A stretch of 16,556 nt of DNA from Clostridiales bacterium (GTDB lineage: Bacteria; Bacillota; Clostridia; Lachnospirales; Lachnospiraceae). The position numbers were made by a program, and so were the translations under genes. The first letter of the stretch is position 1; every line of letters starts with the position of its first letter. Positions 6,588 to 13,544 of the stretch are shown here, in pieces. The stretch is taken from assembly GCA_021203115.1 (NCBI GenBank), contig JAJQBV010000019.1, forward strand, positions 1-16,556. The letters run 5' to 3'. Below the pieces are notes generated by a model. The model made no database searches, was not told the origin of the DNA, and saw nothing but the letters and a program-made list of their open reading frames with translations.

Positions 6588-9388
6588 GAGTGTATGAATT
6601 GGCAAAAGAATTGGATGTATCAAATAAGGAGATCATTGATTTCCTTTCCGGGCAGAAGATAGAGGCAAAGAGCCATTCCAGCTCGTTGGAGGATGATGCG
6701 GTTTCCGTTGTGAGAAATCATTTCCGGAAAAAGGAGGCTGCTCCGGCACCTGCGCCCGAGACCAAGTCCGAGGGGGAGGAGAAAAAGGAGAAGCCGAAGA
6801 AAAAGGCGACCATTTCCGCTGTCTACAACCCTCAGAACAGTAAAATGGGAGACCGGAGAGGCGGCAATCAGAGAAATCGCGGTAATCAGACTCGCGTGAC
6901 CAATGAACAGCGTCCGACGGGGGAGCGCCCGCGCCGCCCTGCAGGGGAGCGCCCGATGCGCCCGGCGGGAGAACGCCCGATGCGCCCGGCGGGAGAGCGT
7001 CCGGTACGTCCTGCAGGGGAGCGCCCGATGCGTCCGGCAGGAGAACGTCCGATGCGCCCGGCAGGGGAGCGACCGGCACGCCCGGAAGGGGAACGCGTGA
7101 CACGCCCGGCAGGAGAACGCCCGATGCGTCCGGCGGGAGAACGTCCGCAGCGCAGGGACGGCGACCGGCCGTCTTACCGCGGCGGAGATCGGCAGGGGAG
7201 CGATCGGCCTGCCGGTGACAGACCGTCCCGCAGATACAATGACAGGCCGGCAAGGCAGGAAGGAGAGAGAAATGGCCGCAATGACCAGGGCAGTTACAAT
7301 AATCAAAAGGGCAGCCAAAATAGCCGCGGCCGTTTCGGTGATTCTCAAGGTAATCGAAACAATCGGCCGGACGGTTCGAATCGTTTCAAAGGCCAGGGAG
7401 GAAAGCCCGGACAGGGAGGCGCGCGGGTAAACCGCGATTCCGCCGGAGCAGCGATGGGCGATGCGCGGGGGAAGGATTCCCGGAACAACAACGCCAACGC
7501 GAACCGCAAGAAAAAACAGAATTACGACAAGAAGGATAAAAAGCAGGAGAATTTCGTCAATCTGGAGAAAAAGACGGGACACCGGAAACGGAACGCCATC
7601 CCGCAGGTTCCGGGCGAGAAAAAGACCGATGAGATCCGCAATATCATTCTGCCGGAGGTGATGACCATCCGAGAGCTTGCGGATATTATGAAGGTCCAGC
7701 CCTCCGACATTGTGAAAAAGCTGTTCCTGCAGGGCGTCATGATGACGGTCAACCAGGAAATCGATTACGAGAAGGCGGAGGAGATTGCGCTGGAGTTTAA
7801 CTGCATCGCCGAGCCGGAAGAGAAGGTGGATGTCATCGCCGAGCTTCTGAAGGAAGAGGAGGAGGACGAGGCGGTTATGGTCACCCGTCCGCCGGTCGTG
7901 TGCGTGATGGGTCACGTCGACCACGGCAAGACCTCCCTTCTGGATGCAATCCGCAACACCCGTGTGATCGATCGGGAGGCCGGCGGCATTACACAGGCCA
8001 TCGGTGCATCCGTTGTCACGATCAACGGACAGAAGATAACGTTCCTCGATACACCCGGACATGAGGCGTTTACCGCCATGCGTATGCGCGGCGCCAACTC
8101 CACGGACATCGCGATCCTCGTGGTGGCTGCGGACGACGGCGTGATGCCGCAGACCGTTGAGGCGATCAACCACGCGAAGGCCGCGGGCGTCGAAATCATT
8201 GTCGCGATCAACAAGATCGACAAAGAGGGCGCCAATGTAGAGCGCGTAAAGCAGGAGCTGACAGAGTATGAACTGGTCGCTGAGGACTGGGGCGGCAGCA
8301 CGATCTGCGTGCCGGTATCCGCGCACACCGGGCAGGGGATTACGGAGCTGCTGGAGATGGTGCTGTTGAGCGCGGAGGTTCTGGAGCTGAAGACCAATCC
8401 GAAGCGAAACGCGAGAGGTCTTGTCATCGAGGCTGAGCTGGACAAAGGCCGCGGCGCAGTGGCGACCGTTCTGGTGCAGAAGGGCACCTTAAAGGTGGGA
8501 CAGTGTATCGCTGCGGGCAGCAGCTACGGCAAGGTCCGCGCGATGATCGACGATACCGGAAAACGCGTGAAGGAAGCCGGCCCTTCAGTGCCGGTGGAGG
8601 TGCTGGGATTAAACAGCGTGCCGAACGCCGGGGAGGTCTTTGTGGTCTGTGATTCCGAGAAGGATGCGAGAAGCTTTGCCGAGACCTTCATGGAACAGGA
8701 TAAGGTAAAGCTGGTCGCGGAGACCAAAGCGAGAATGTCGCTGGATGATCTGTTCTCCCAGATTCAGGCGGGCAGCTTAAAGGAGCTGAACCTGATTGTG
8801 AAGGCGGATGTCCAGGGCTCCGTGGAGGCGGTAAAGCAAAGCCTTGTCAAGCTGAGCAACGACGAGGTCGTTGTGAAGGTGATCCACGGGGCGGTCGGCG
8901 CCATCAACGAGTCGGATGTATCTCTGGCTGCGGCGTCCGGCGCCATTATCATCGGCTTCAATGTAAAGCCGGATCCCGTGGCTAAGTCCAGCGCGGAGCA
9001 GGAAAAGGTGGATATCCATCTCTACGATATCATTTATAAGGCGATCGAGGATGTAGAGGCAGCCATGAAGGGGATGCTGGATCCGGTCTACGAGGAGCAG
9101 GTCATCGGCCATGCGGAGATTCGTCAGATCTTTAAGGCGTCCGGCGTCGGAAACATTGCGGGATCCTATGTTCTGGACGGCGTGATGGAGCGCGGCTGCA
9201 AGGTTCGGGTTTCGCGCGAGGGTACGCAGATCTTTGAGGGTCAGCTTGCCTCCCTGAAACGGTTCAAGGATGATGTGAAGGAGGTTCGGACCGGGTTTGA
9301 GTGCGGACTTGTGATCGAGGGTTTCAACGATATCGCGGAGCTGGACATCGTGGAGGCCTATAAGATGGTGGAGGTTCCGCGAACCTGA
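6575..9388 (+). CDS. infB: Translation initiation factor IF-2
   Basis: This GTPase delivers initiator fMet-tRNA to the 30S subunit and promotes subunit joining. The product is 937 residues. Order: an IF2_N module (1-50), a long disordered linker (about 60-345) with a 10-unit Arg-rich repeat at residues 116-195, and a second IF2_N module (about 360-425). The G domain follows, with GHVDHGKT at 446-453, [19 protein letters not shown] and SAHTGQ. The beta-barrel domains and C-terminal fMet-tRNA-binding domain are complete. Start 6575 has AGGGAGG at 6561-6567 with 7-nt spacing. An alternative ATG at 6584 is less well placed. It overlaps ylxQ by 13 nt. The length is at the long end of the family because of the linker. 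Confidence 0.97.
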   Translation: MAKMRVYELAKELDVSNKEIIDFLSGQKIEAKSHSSSLEDDAVSVVRNHFRKKEAAPAPAPETKSEGEEKKEKPKKKATISAVYNPQNSKMGDRRGGNQRNRGNQTRVTNEQRPTGERPRRPAGERPMRPAGERPMRPAGERPVRPAGERPMRPAGERPMRPAGERPARPEGERVTRPAGERPMRPAGERPQRRDGDRPSYRGGDRQGSDRPAGDRPSRRYNDRPARQEGERNGRNDQGSYNNQKGSQNSRGRFGDSQGNRNNRPDGSNRFKGQGGKPGQGGARVNRDSAGAAMGDARGKDSRNNNANANRKKKQNYDKKDKKQENFVNLEKKTGHRKRNAIPQVPGEKKTDEIRNIILPEVMTIRELADIMKVQPSDIVKKLFLQGVMMTVNQEIDYEKAEEIALEFNCIAEPEEKVDVIAELLKEEEEDEAVMVTRPPVVCVMGHVDHGKTSLLDAIRNTRVIDREAGGITQAIGASVVTINGQKITFLDTPGHEAFTAMRMRGANSTDIAILVVAADDGVMPQTVEAINHAKAAGVEIIVAINKIDKEGANVERVKQELTEYELVAEDWGGSTICVPVSAHTGQGITELLEMVLLSAEVLELKTNPKRNARGLVIEAELDKGRGAVATVLVQKGTLKVGQCIAAGSSYGKVRAMIDDTGKRVKEAGPSVPVEVLGLNSVPNAGEVFVVCDSEKDARSFAETFMEQDKVKLVAETKARMSLDDLFSQIQAGSLKELNLIVKADVQGSVEAVKQSLVKLSNDEVVVKVIHGAVGAINESDVSLAAASGAIIIGFNVKPDPVAKSSAEQEKVDIHLYDIIYKAIEDVEAAMKGMLDPVYEEQVIGHAEIRQIFKASGVGNIAGSYVLDGVMERGCKVRVSREGTQIFEGQLASLKRFKDDVKEVRTGFECGLVIEGFNDIAELDIVEAYKMVEVPRT
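6920..7159 (+). repeat. Ten 24-bp tandem repeats inside infB (GERPxRPA)
   Basis: Ten consecutive in-frame 24-bp units encode GERPxRPA, with x = R, M, M, V, M, M, A, T, M, Q. The seventh, eighth and tenth units are degenerate. The units differ at synonymous sites (ggg/gga, cgc/cgt, gcg/gca), so the array is not a recent perfect duplication. The result is a strongly basic Gly-Glu-Arg-Pro spacer between the two IF2_N modules. Confidence 0.95.
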
Positions 9389-9405
9389 GGCAAAGGGTAA
9401 GATAG

Positions 9406-9792
9406 ATGAGAAAGAACAGTATTAAAAATATCCGCTTAAACGGGGAGGTCATGCGCGAGATCAGCATTATCATCCGCGATGAGATCAAGGATCCGCGCAT
9501 CCACCCGATGACATCGGTGTCGGCGGTGGAAGTCGCCCCCGATTTGAAAACATGTAAAGTATATATCAGTGTTCTCGGCGATGAGAAAGCGCAGCAGGAT
9601 ACGATCGAGGGTCTGCGGAGTGCGGCGGGGTACGCGAGAAAATGCCTTGCCGCATCGCTCAACCTGCGAAACACGCCGGAGATTCGTTTTATTTTGGATC
9701 AGTCCATCGAGTACGGCATCCGTATGTCGAAGCGAATCGATGAGGTGCGCGCAGGAGATCGCCGGGATGACAGTGAGACAGAGGAATTGTGA
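9406..9792 (+). CDS. rbfA: 30S ribosome-binding factor RbfA
   Basis: RbfA binds immature 30S subunits near the 5' end of 16S rRNA and assists late processing, in particular under cold conditions. The product is 128 residues, with a KH-like fold. Typical features are the N-terminal KNSIKNIRLNGEVMREISIIIRDEIKDPRI, the central CKVYISVLGD, and the C-terminal RNTPEIRFILDQSIEYGIRMSKRIDEV. It starts 17 nt after infB with a modest AAAGGG site. Its TGA overlaps the nrnA ATG by one base (TGATG). Confidence 0.95.
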   Translation: MRKNSIKNIRLNGEVMREISIIIRDEIKDPRIHPMTSVSAVEVAPDLKTCKVYISVLGDEKAQQDTIEGLRSAAGYARKCLAASLNLRNTPEIRFILDQSIEYGIRMSKRIDEVRAGDRRDDSETEEL

Positions 9793-10754
9793 TGGGCAGG
9801 ACTGATTTTGTATTTCTGGATGATTTTCTGAAGGACATTTCGACCGTGGCGATCGCCGGACATATTCGTCCGGACGGCGACTGTGTAGGCTCCTGTCTGG
9901 CTGTCTATAATTATATCTGTGACAATTACCCCGGGATACGGGCGGACCTCTATCTTGATCCGATCCCGGAGAAGTTTTCCTTTTTAGAAAATGCACAGAA
10001 AATACAGTCGGCGAAGAATGTCGGAACCGTTGCCCATGACCTGTTTATCGCACTGGACTGCGGCGACGGGGAGCGTCGCGGGGACGCGGCGCGCATTTTC
10101 GGCACGGCGAAAAAAACGCTTTGTATCGATCATCATCTGACAAACCGAAGCTTTGCGGACGTCAATGAGGTGCATCCGGAGGCGAGCTCCACCTCGGAGC
10201 TGGTTTATCTGGCCATGGATCCGGAGAGAGTTACGGAAAAGATCGCAGAATGCTTGTATCTGGGAATCGCTCATGATACGGGGATTTTTCAGTATTCTTG
10301 CACTTCGCCGCGGACGATGCGGATCGCGGGGGAGCTGATGGGGAAGGGGATTCCCTACTCCCGGATTGTCGATGAGACCTACTATATTCGCTCATATGCC
10401 CAGCAGAGAATCTGGGGAAAGGCGATGGCGGACAGCCGCCTTTATCTGGACGGAAAATGTATTTTTACCATGGTTTCCCGGAAGGATATGGAGGAGTTCG
10501 GCGTGACGCCCGCAGATCTGGACGGGATTGTCAGCGAGCTGCGGTCTACGACGGGGGTGGAGGTTTCCGTCTTTTTGTATGAGCTGGAGGACGGATACAA
10601 GATCAGCCTCCGGTCGGCTTCCTATGTCGATGTGGCACAGATTGCTGCGGAGTTCGGCGGGGGCGGGCATGCGCGGGCGGCCGGGGCGTCGTCCGGGAAA
10701 ACGCCGGAGGAGATTCTTGGGATTTTGTTGGACAGAATCAGGATGCAGTTGTGA
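9792..10754 (+). CDS. nrnA: DHH-family bifunctional nanoRNase / pAp phosphatase
   Basis: This enzyme degrades short oligoribonucleotides (nanoRNAs) and dephosphorylates pAp to AMP, replacing Orn in Firmicutes. The product is 320 residues. DHH motifs visible: I, GHIRPDGDCVGS (23-34); II, ALDCGD around Asp89; III, CIDHH with Asp113-His114-His115; IV, GIAHDTG with Asp162. The C-terminal DHHA1 substrate domain ends in GGGGHARAAGA. ATG 9792 overlaps the rbfA stop and has GAGG at 9781-9784. A GTG one codon earlier is possible but less likely. Within this operon it is the last gene before the first 191-nt element. Confidence 0.93.
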   Translation: MGRTDFVFLDDFLKDISTVAIAGHIRPDGDCVGSCLAVYNYICDNYPGIRADLYLDPIPEKFSFLENAQKIQSAKNVGTVAHDLFIALDCGDGERRGDAARIFGTAKKTLCIDHHLTNRSFADVNEVHPEASSTSELVYLAMDPERVTEKIAECLYLGIAHDTGIFQYSCTSPRTMRIAGELMGKGIPYSRIVDETYYIRSYAQQRIWGKAMADSRLYLDGKCIFTMVSRKDMEEFGVTPADLDGIVSELRSTTGVEVSVFLYELEDGYKISLRSASYVDVAQIAAEFGGGGHARAAGASSGKTPEEILGILLDRIRMQL

Positions 10755-10785
10755 ATCGGTAAATGTTTCAGAAATTTTTATGGAC

Positions 10786-10976
10786 GGATGTCCCATGTGT
10801 CTCGCATATATTCGCAGGCAACCGGGGCAACGCTTCGACAAACTAAGTGTTAACTTTGACTAAGACGCTCAGGAGAGCCTTCGCGCCTAAGTCGACGTAA
10901 ACACTGGATTTTGTCTCAGCTAAAAGCGCCCCTACAAAAGTTGCCTTCGAATATATGCGAGGCACCTGAGACATCC
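10786..10976 (-). repeat. 191-nt rod-folding element, copy 1
   Basis: This element fills most of the 313-nt gap between nrnA and truB. Read on the minus strand, it has two 37-nt arms that pair at 33 positions plus one G-U. They enclose a 117-nt core (10939-10823) that is identical to copy 2 at 105 of 117 positions. The core folds into a rod: GGGGC/GCCCC; GCU/AGC; tandem GA/GA; GACAAA/UUUGUC; AGUGUUUAC/GUUAACACU; then a terminal hairpin GACUUAGGCGC/GCGUCUUAGUC with a second GA/GA step and an AGG-CUCU-CCU tip. The strand choice rests on core G-U pairs and the GA steps. It runs against the surrounding genes. I see no protein, no transposase and no U-run. The remaining 10977-11067 holds only the truB ribosome binding region. 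I do not recognise the family. Confidence 0.85.
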
Positions 10977-11067
10977 TGCGCAGACGGAATAAGGCGTATA
11001 TGATTGTAGGGTTTTGAGTAAGCAACGAGATGTTTTGCGGATATAGATGTACAGGCGGAGATGAGAT

Positions 11068-11994
11068 ATGTATCAGGGCATCCTGAATGTATATAAAGAG
11101 GCGGGATACACCTCCTTCGATGTGGTTGCGAAGCTGCGAGGTATCTTAGGACAACGGAAGATCGGCCACACGGGGACGCTGGATCCGGCGGCGGAGGGCG
11201 TGCTTCCGGTCTGTCTGGGCAGTGCGACGAAGGTCTGCGATATGCTGACGGACCGGGACAAGACCTATCAGGCTGTGATGCTGCTGGGTGTTGAGACTGA
11301 CACGCAGGATACGACGGGGCAGGTGCTTCGCCGGGGCTCTGCGGAGGATCTCACCGAAGCACAGGTGCGCGAGGCGATCGCCGGTTTCGTTGGGGAGATC
11401 GACCAGATCCCGCCCATGTATTCCGCTTTGAAGGTGGACGGGCAAAAGCTCTGTGATCTGGCGCGGAAAGGAAAGACGGTGGAGCGCAAACCGCGGCGGG
11501 TGACGATCTATGAGATTCTTGCGGAGGAGATTGCACTCCCGCGCGTGACAATGACGGTTCGGTGCTCGAAAGGAACGTACATCCGCACGCTCTGTCACGA
11601 TATCGGGGAAAGGCTGGGCTGTCATGCCGCGCTGGAACGGCTGCTTCGCACGGAGGCGGCGGGATACCGGGTGAATGATTCGCTTCGCTTGGCAGAGATT
11701 GAAGCGCTTCGGGATGCGGGAACATTATCGGAGCGGATTCGTCCGGTGGAGGATGTGTTCCGGCAGTATTCGGCGGTGCAGACGGTCTCGCATGCAGATC
11801 GCTTTTTATATAACGGAAACGCCTTAAAACCGGAGAACCTGACAGGAGCGGCGGTGCAGACCGATACATGGGTCCGCATCCGTGACTCCGGAGGAAGGTT
11901 CTGTGCGATCTATCAGTATGTGGAAGAACGCGGCCTTTTTACCCCGGTGAAGATGTTTTTGGACAGCAGTGATGGGAGACAGATGATACTGTGA
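11068..11994 (+). CDS. truB: tRNA pseudouridine-55 synthase TruB
   Basis: TruB converts U55 of the tRNA T-loop to pseudouridine. The product is 308 residues. Visible motifs are YKEAGYTSFDVVAKLRGI, the catalytic motif GHTGTLDPAAEGVLPV with the nucleophile Asp39 (codon 11182-11184), DKTYQAVMLLGVETDTQD, and KGTYIRTLCHDIGERLG. A C-terminal PUA-like region follows from about residue 235. Start ATG 11068 has a GGAG about 9 nt upstream. It follows the first 191-nt element by 91 nt. The last four bases (GTGA) overlap the ribF start. Confidence 0.95.
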   Translation: MYQGILNVYKEAGYTSFDVVAKLRGILGQRKIGHTGTLDPAAEGVLPVCLGSATKVCDMLTDRDKTYQAVMLLGVETDTQDTTGQVLRRGSAEDLTEAQVREAIAGFVGEIDQIPPMYSALKVDGQKLCDLARKGKTVERKPRRVTIYEILAEEIALPRVTMTVRCSKGTYIRTLCHDIGERLGCHAALERLLRTEAAGYRVNDSLRLAEIEALRDAGTLSERIRPVEDVFRQYSAVQTVSHADRFLYNGNALKPENLTGAAVQTDTWVRIRDSGGRFCAIYQYVEERGLFTPVKMFLDSSDGRQMIL

Positions 11995-12908
11995 ACTATA
12001 TAAAAGATACTCTGGATTTTCATATAGAGGAGCCGTCGGCGGTTTCTCTCGGGAAGTTTGACGGCCTTCACCTCGGACATCAGTATCTGATCCGTGAGCT
12101 GGAGAAGGGACGGGAGCAGGGATATAAGAGTGTGATTTTTACATTTGACGTGCCGCCCCGCTCTTTGGAGGAGACAGACTGCAAGGTGCTTCTGACGAAT
12201 CGGGAGAAGGAACAGATTTTCGACGACGCGGGCATTGACGCCGTGATCGAGTGTCCGTTCACGGAGACTCTCAAAAGCATGTCGCCTCGCGAATTTCTGA
12301 AGATGCTGACAGAAAAAATTCCGGTTCGGATGATCGTGGCGGGGACGGATTTCCGGTTTGGGAAAAACCGGAGCGGCGGTCCGGATGAGCTGAGACAATA
12401 TGCGCAGGAGTTTGGATACCGCGCGGTGATTGTGGACAAGATACAGTATGAGGGCGAGGATATCAGCAGCACACGGATCCGAAGCTGCATTGCGGATGGC
12501 TGGATGGAGGAGGCAAACACACTTCTCGGTTATCCATATTTTTTGCGCGTCGCCGTGCTCCACGGCAATGAGATCGGCCGCAAACTCGGATTCCCGACGG
12601 TGAACCAGCGCCCGGAGGAGCAGAAGCTGCTCCCGCCGAACGGCGTCTATGTCTCGTCCGTGACGGTGGATGGAGAACGGTATTACGGACTCACGAACAT
12701 CGGCCAAAAGCCGACCGTCGGAGGCGGATATCCCACCGGCGCGGAGACCTTCATTTTTGACTTTGACCGTGAAATTTACGGACAGGAGATACAGGTCGGG
12801 TTTCTCAAATACCTCCGTCCGGAGCGGAAATTTCCCTCCATGGAAGAACTGCAGCGACAGATCGAGGAGGACATGAAAGCTGCGCGGGGATATATTGGAC
12901 GATTATAG
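11991..12908 (+). CDS. ribF: Bifunctional riboflavin kinase / FAD synthetase
   Basis: This enzyme phosphorylates riboflavin to FMN and adenylates FMN to FAD. The product is 305 residues. The N-terminal nucleotidyltransferase domain has GKFDGLHLGHQYLI, GTDFRFGKNRSG and the ISSTRIR motif. The C-terminal flavokinase domain begins near residue 185 with GNEIGRKLGFPTVN and has NGVYVSSV and TNIGQKPTVGG. The start is a GTG at 11991 that overlaps the truB stop by 4 nt, so it is probably translationally coupled. GGGAG lies about 11 nt upstream. The truB-ribF pairing is common in Firmicutes. The stop is 5 nt before the second 191-nt element. No FMN riboswitch is visible. Confidence 0.95.
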   Translation: MNYIKDTLDFHIEEPSAVSLGKFDGLHLGHQYLIRELEKGREQGYKSVIFTFDVPPRSLEETDCKVLLTNREKEQIFDDAGIDAVIECPFTETLKSMSPREFLKMLTEKIPVRMIVAGTDFRFGKNRSGGPDELRQYAQEFGYRAVIVDKIQYEGEDISSTRIRSCIADGWMEEANTLLGYPYFLRVAVLHGNEIGRKLGFPTVNQRPEEQKLLPPNGVYVSSVTVDGERYYGLTNIGQKPTVGGGYPTGAETFIFDFDREIYGQEIQVGFLKYLRPERKFPSMEELQRQIEEDMKAARGYIGRL

Positions 12909-12913
12909 GGTCA

Positions 12914-13104
12914 GGATGCGTCACAGGATATGGATATTATTTTCAGCAACTTTTGTAGGGGCGGTTTTAGCTGAGACGAAATCCAGCGCTTACGAAGACT
13001 TAGGCGCGAAGGCTTTCCTGAGCGTCTTAGTCGCAGTTAGCGATTAGTTTGTCGAAGCGTTGCCCCGGTTGCCGAAAATAATATCCATATCCTGTGACGC
13101 ATCC
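12914..13104 (+). repeat. 191-nt rod-folding element, copy 2
   Basis: Same length and architecture as copy 1 but in the opposite orientation. The 37-nt arms (12914-12950 and 13068-13104) pair at 36 of 37 positions, although the left arm matches that of copy 1 at only 20 of 37. The core (12951-13067) has the same rod with GA/GA steps at 12973-12974 with 13054-13055, and at 13008-13009 with 13020-13021. Helix 12985-12993 with 13036-13044 carries C-G pairs where copy 1 has U-A. Both copies are followed by GTCCA. It lies between the ribF stop and the rpsO promoter. It could be a transcribed structured RNA, a processing or attenuation element, or a palindromic mobile repeat. Confidence 0.85.
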
Positions 13105-13128
13105 GTCCAAAGATTCAAAATTTACCCG

Positions 13129-13157
13129 TTTACAAAGAACGTTTCTTATGCTATAGT
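13129..13157 (+). promoter_or_regulatory. SigA-type promoter of rpsO-pnp
   Basis: TTTACA (13129-13134) and TATAGT (13152-13157) are separated by 17 nt. The predicted start is near 13164, which places the whole rpsO leader in the transcript and leaves the 191-nt element just upstream of it. Confidence 0.8.
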
Positions 13158-13167
13158 ATTCAGATGT

Positions 13168-13235
13168 GAGCAATTAGCCCATACTCGGTGTCCGGAGTCT
13201 CCGACCTGACACTTAGTAGCTCTTGAATTTTGGGC
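13168..13235 (+). promoter_or_regulatory. rpsO leader with possible pseudoknot (S15 autoregulation candidate)
   Basis: GAGC (13168-13171) can pair with GCTC (13219-13222). Inside it a stem TACT/AGTA, GTGTC/GACAC and CGGA/TCCG (13182-13218) forms one arm. GCCCA (13177-13181) can pair with TGGGC (13231-13235) across it, giving a pseudoknot just ahead of GGAGG at 13251-13255. S15 represses its own mRNA through structured leaders in several bacteria, so this is the expected place for such a control. Binding by S15 here is inference. Confidence 0.55.
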
Positions 13236-13263
13236 GATTATAAGATATAAGGAGGAAATCAAA

Positions 13264-13530
13264 ATGATTTCAAAGGAAAAGAAAACAGCCATCATCGAGG
13301 AGTATGGCAGACAGCCGGGCGACACAGGTTCACCGGAGGTTCAGATCGCAATTCTGACAGCAAGAATCAAGGAGCTCACCGAGCATCTGAAGGTACATCC
13401 GAAGGATAAGCATTCCAGACGCGGTATGTACAAAATGGTCGGTCAGAGAAGAGGACTCCTTGACTATCTGAAGAAAAAAGATCTGGAGGGTTATCGTGAG
13501 CTGATCGCGAAGCTGGGCATCAGAAGGTAG
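13264..13530 (+). CDS. rpsO: 30S ribosomal protein S15
   Basis: A primary 16S rRNA-binding protein of the small-subunit platform. The product is 88 residues, the usual length, with [34 protein letters not shown] and [24 protein letters not shown] all typical. GGAGG at 13251-13255 lies 8 nt before the ATG. It is the first gene of the rpsO-pnp unit, with 14 nt to pnp. Confidence 0.98.
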   Translation: MISKEKKTAIIEEYGRQPGDTGSPEVQIAILTARIKELTEHLKVHPKDKHSRRGMYKMVGQRRGLLDYLKKKDLEGYRELIAKLGIRR

Positions 13531-13544
13531 ACGAGGAGATAAGT

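Noticed and set aside
6620..8326. 568-codon open frame on the minus strand
   Set aside because: It is the complement of infB, and its apparent repeats are the GERPxRPA array read backwards. No ribosome binding site or family match is visible.
10843..11025. 60-codon minus-strand frame inside element copy 1
   Set aside because: It follows the structured repeat and has no ribosome binding site. The two copies differ by changes that preserve base pairs, not codons.
10786..13104. Interpretation of the paired elements as ends of a composite transposon or a CRISPR array
   Set aside because: The DNA between them is ordinary truB and ribF in normal operon order. There is no transposase, no clear target duplication, and only two copies with no spacer pattern.
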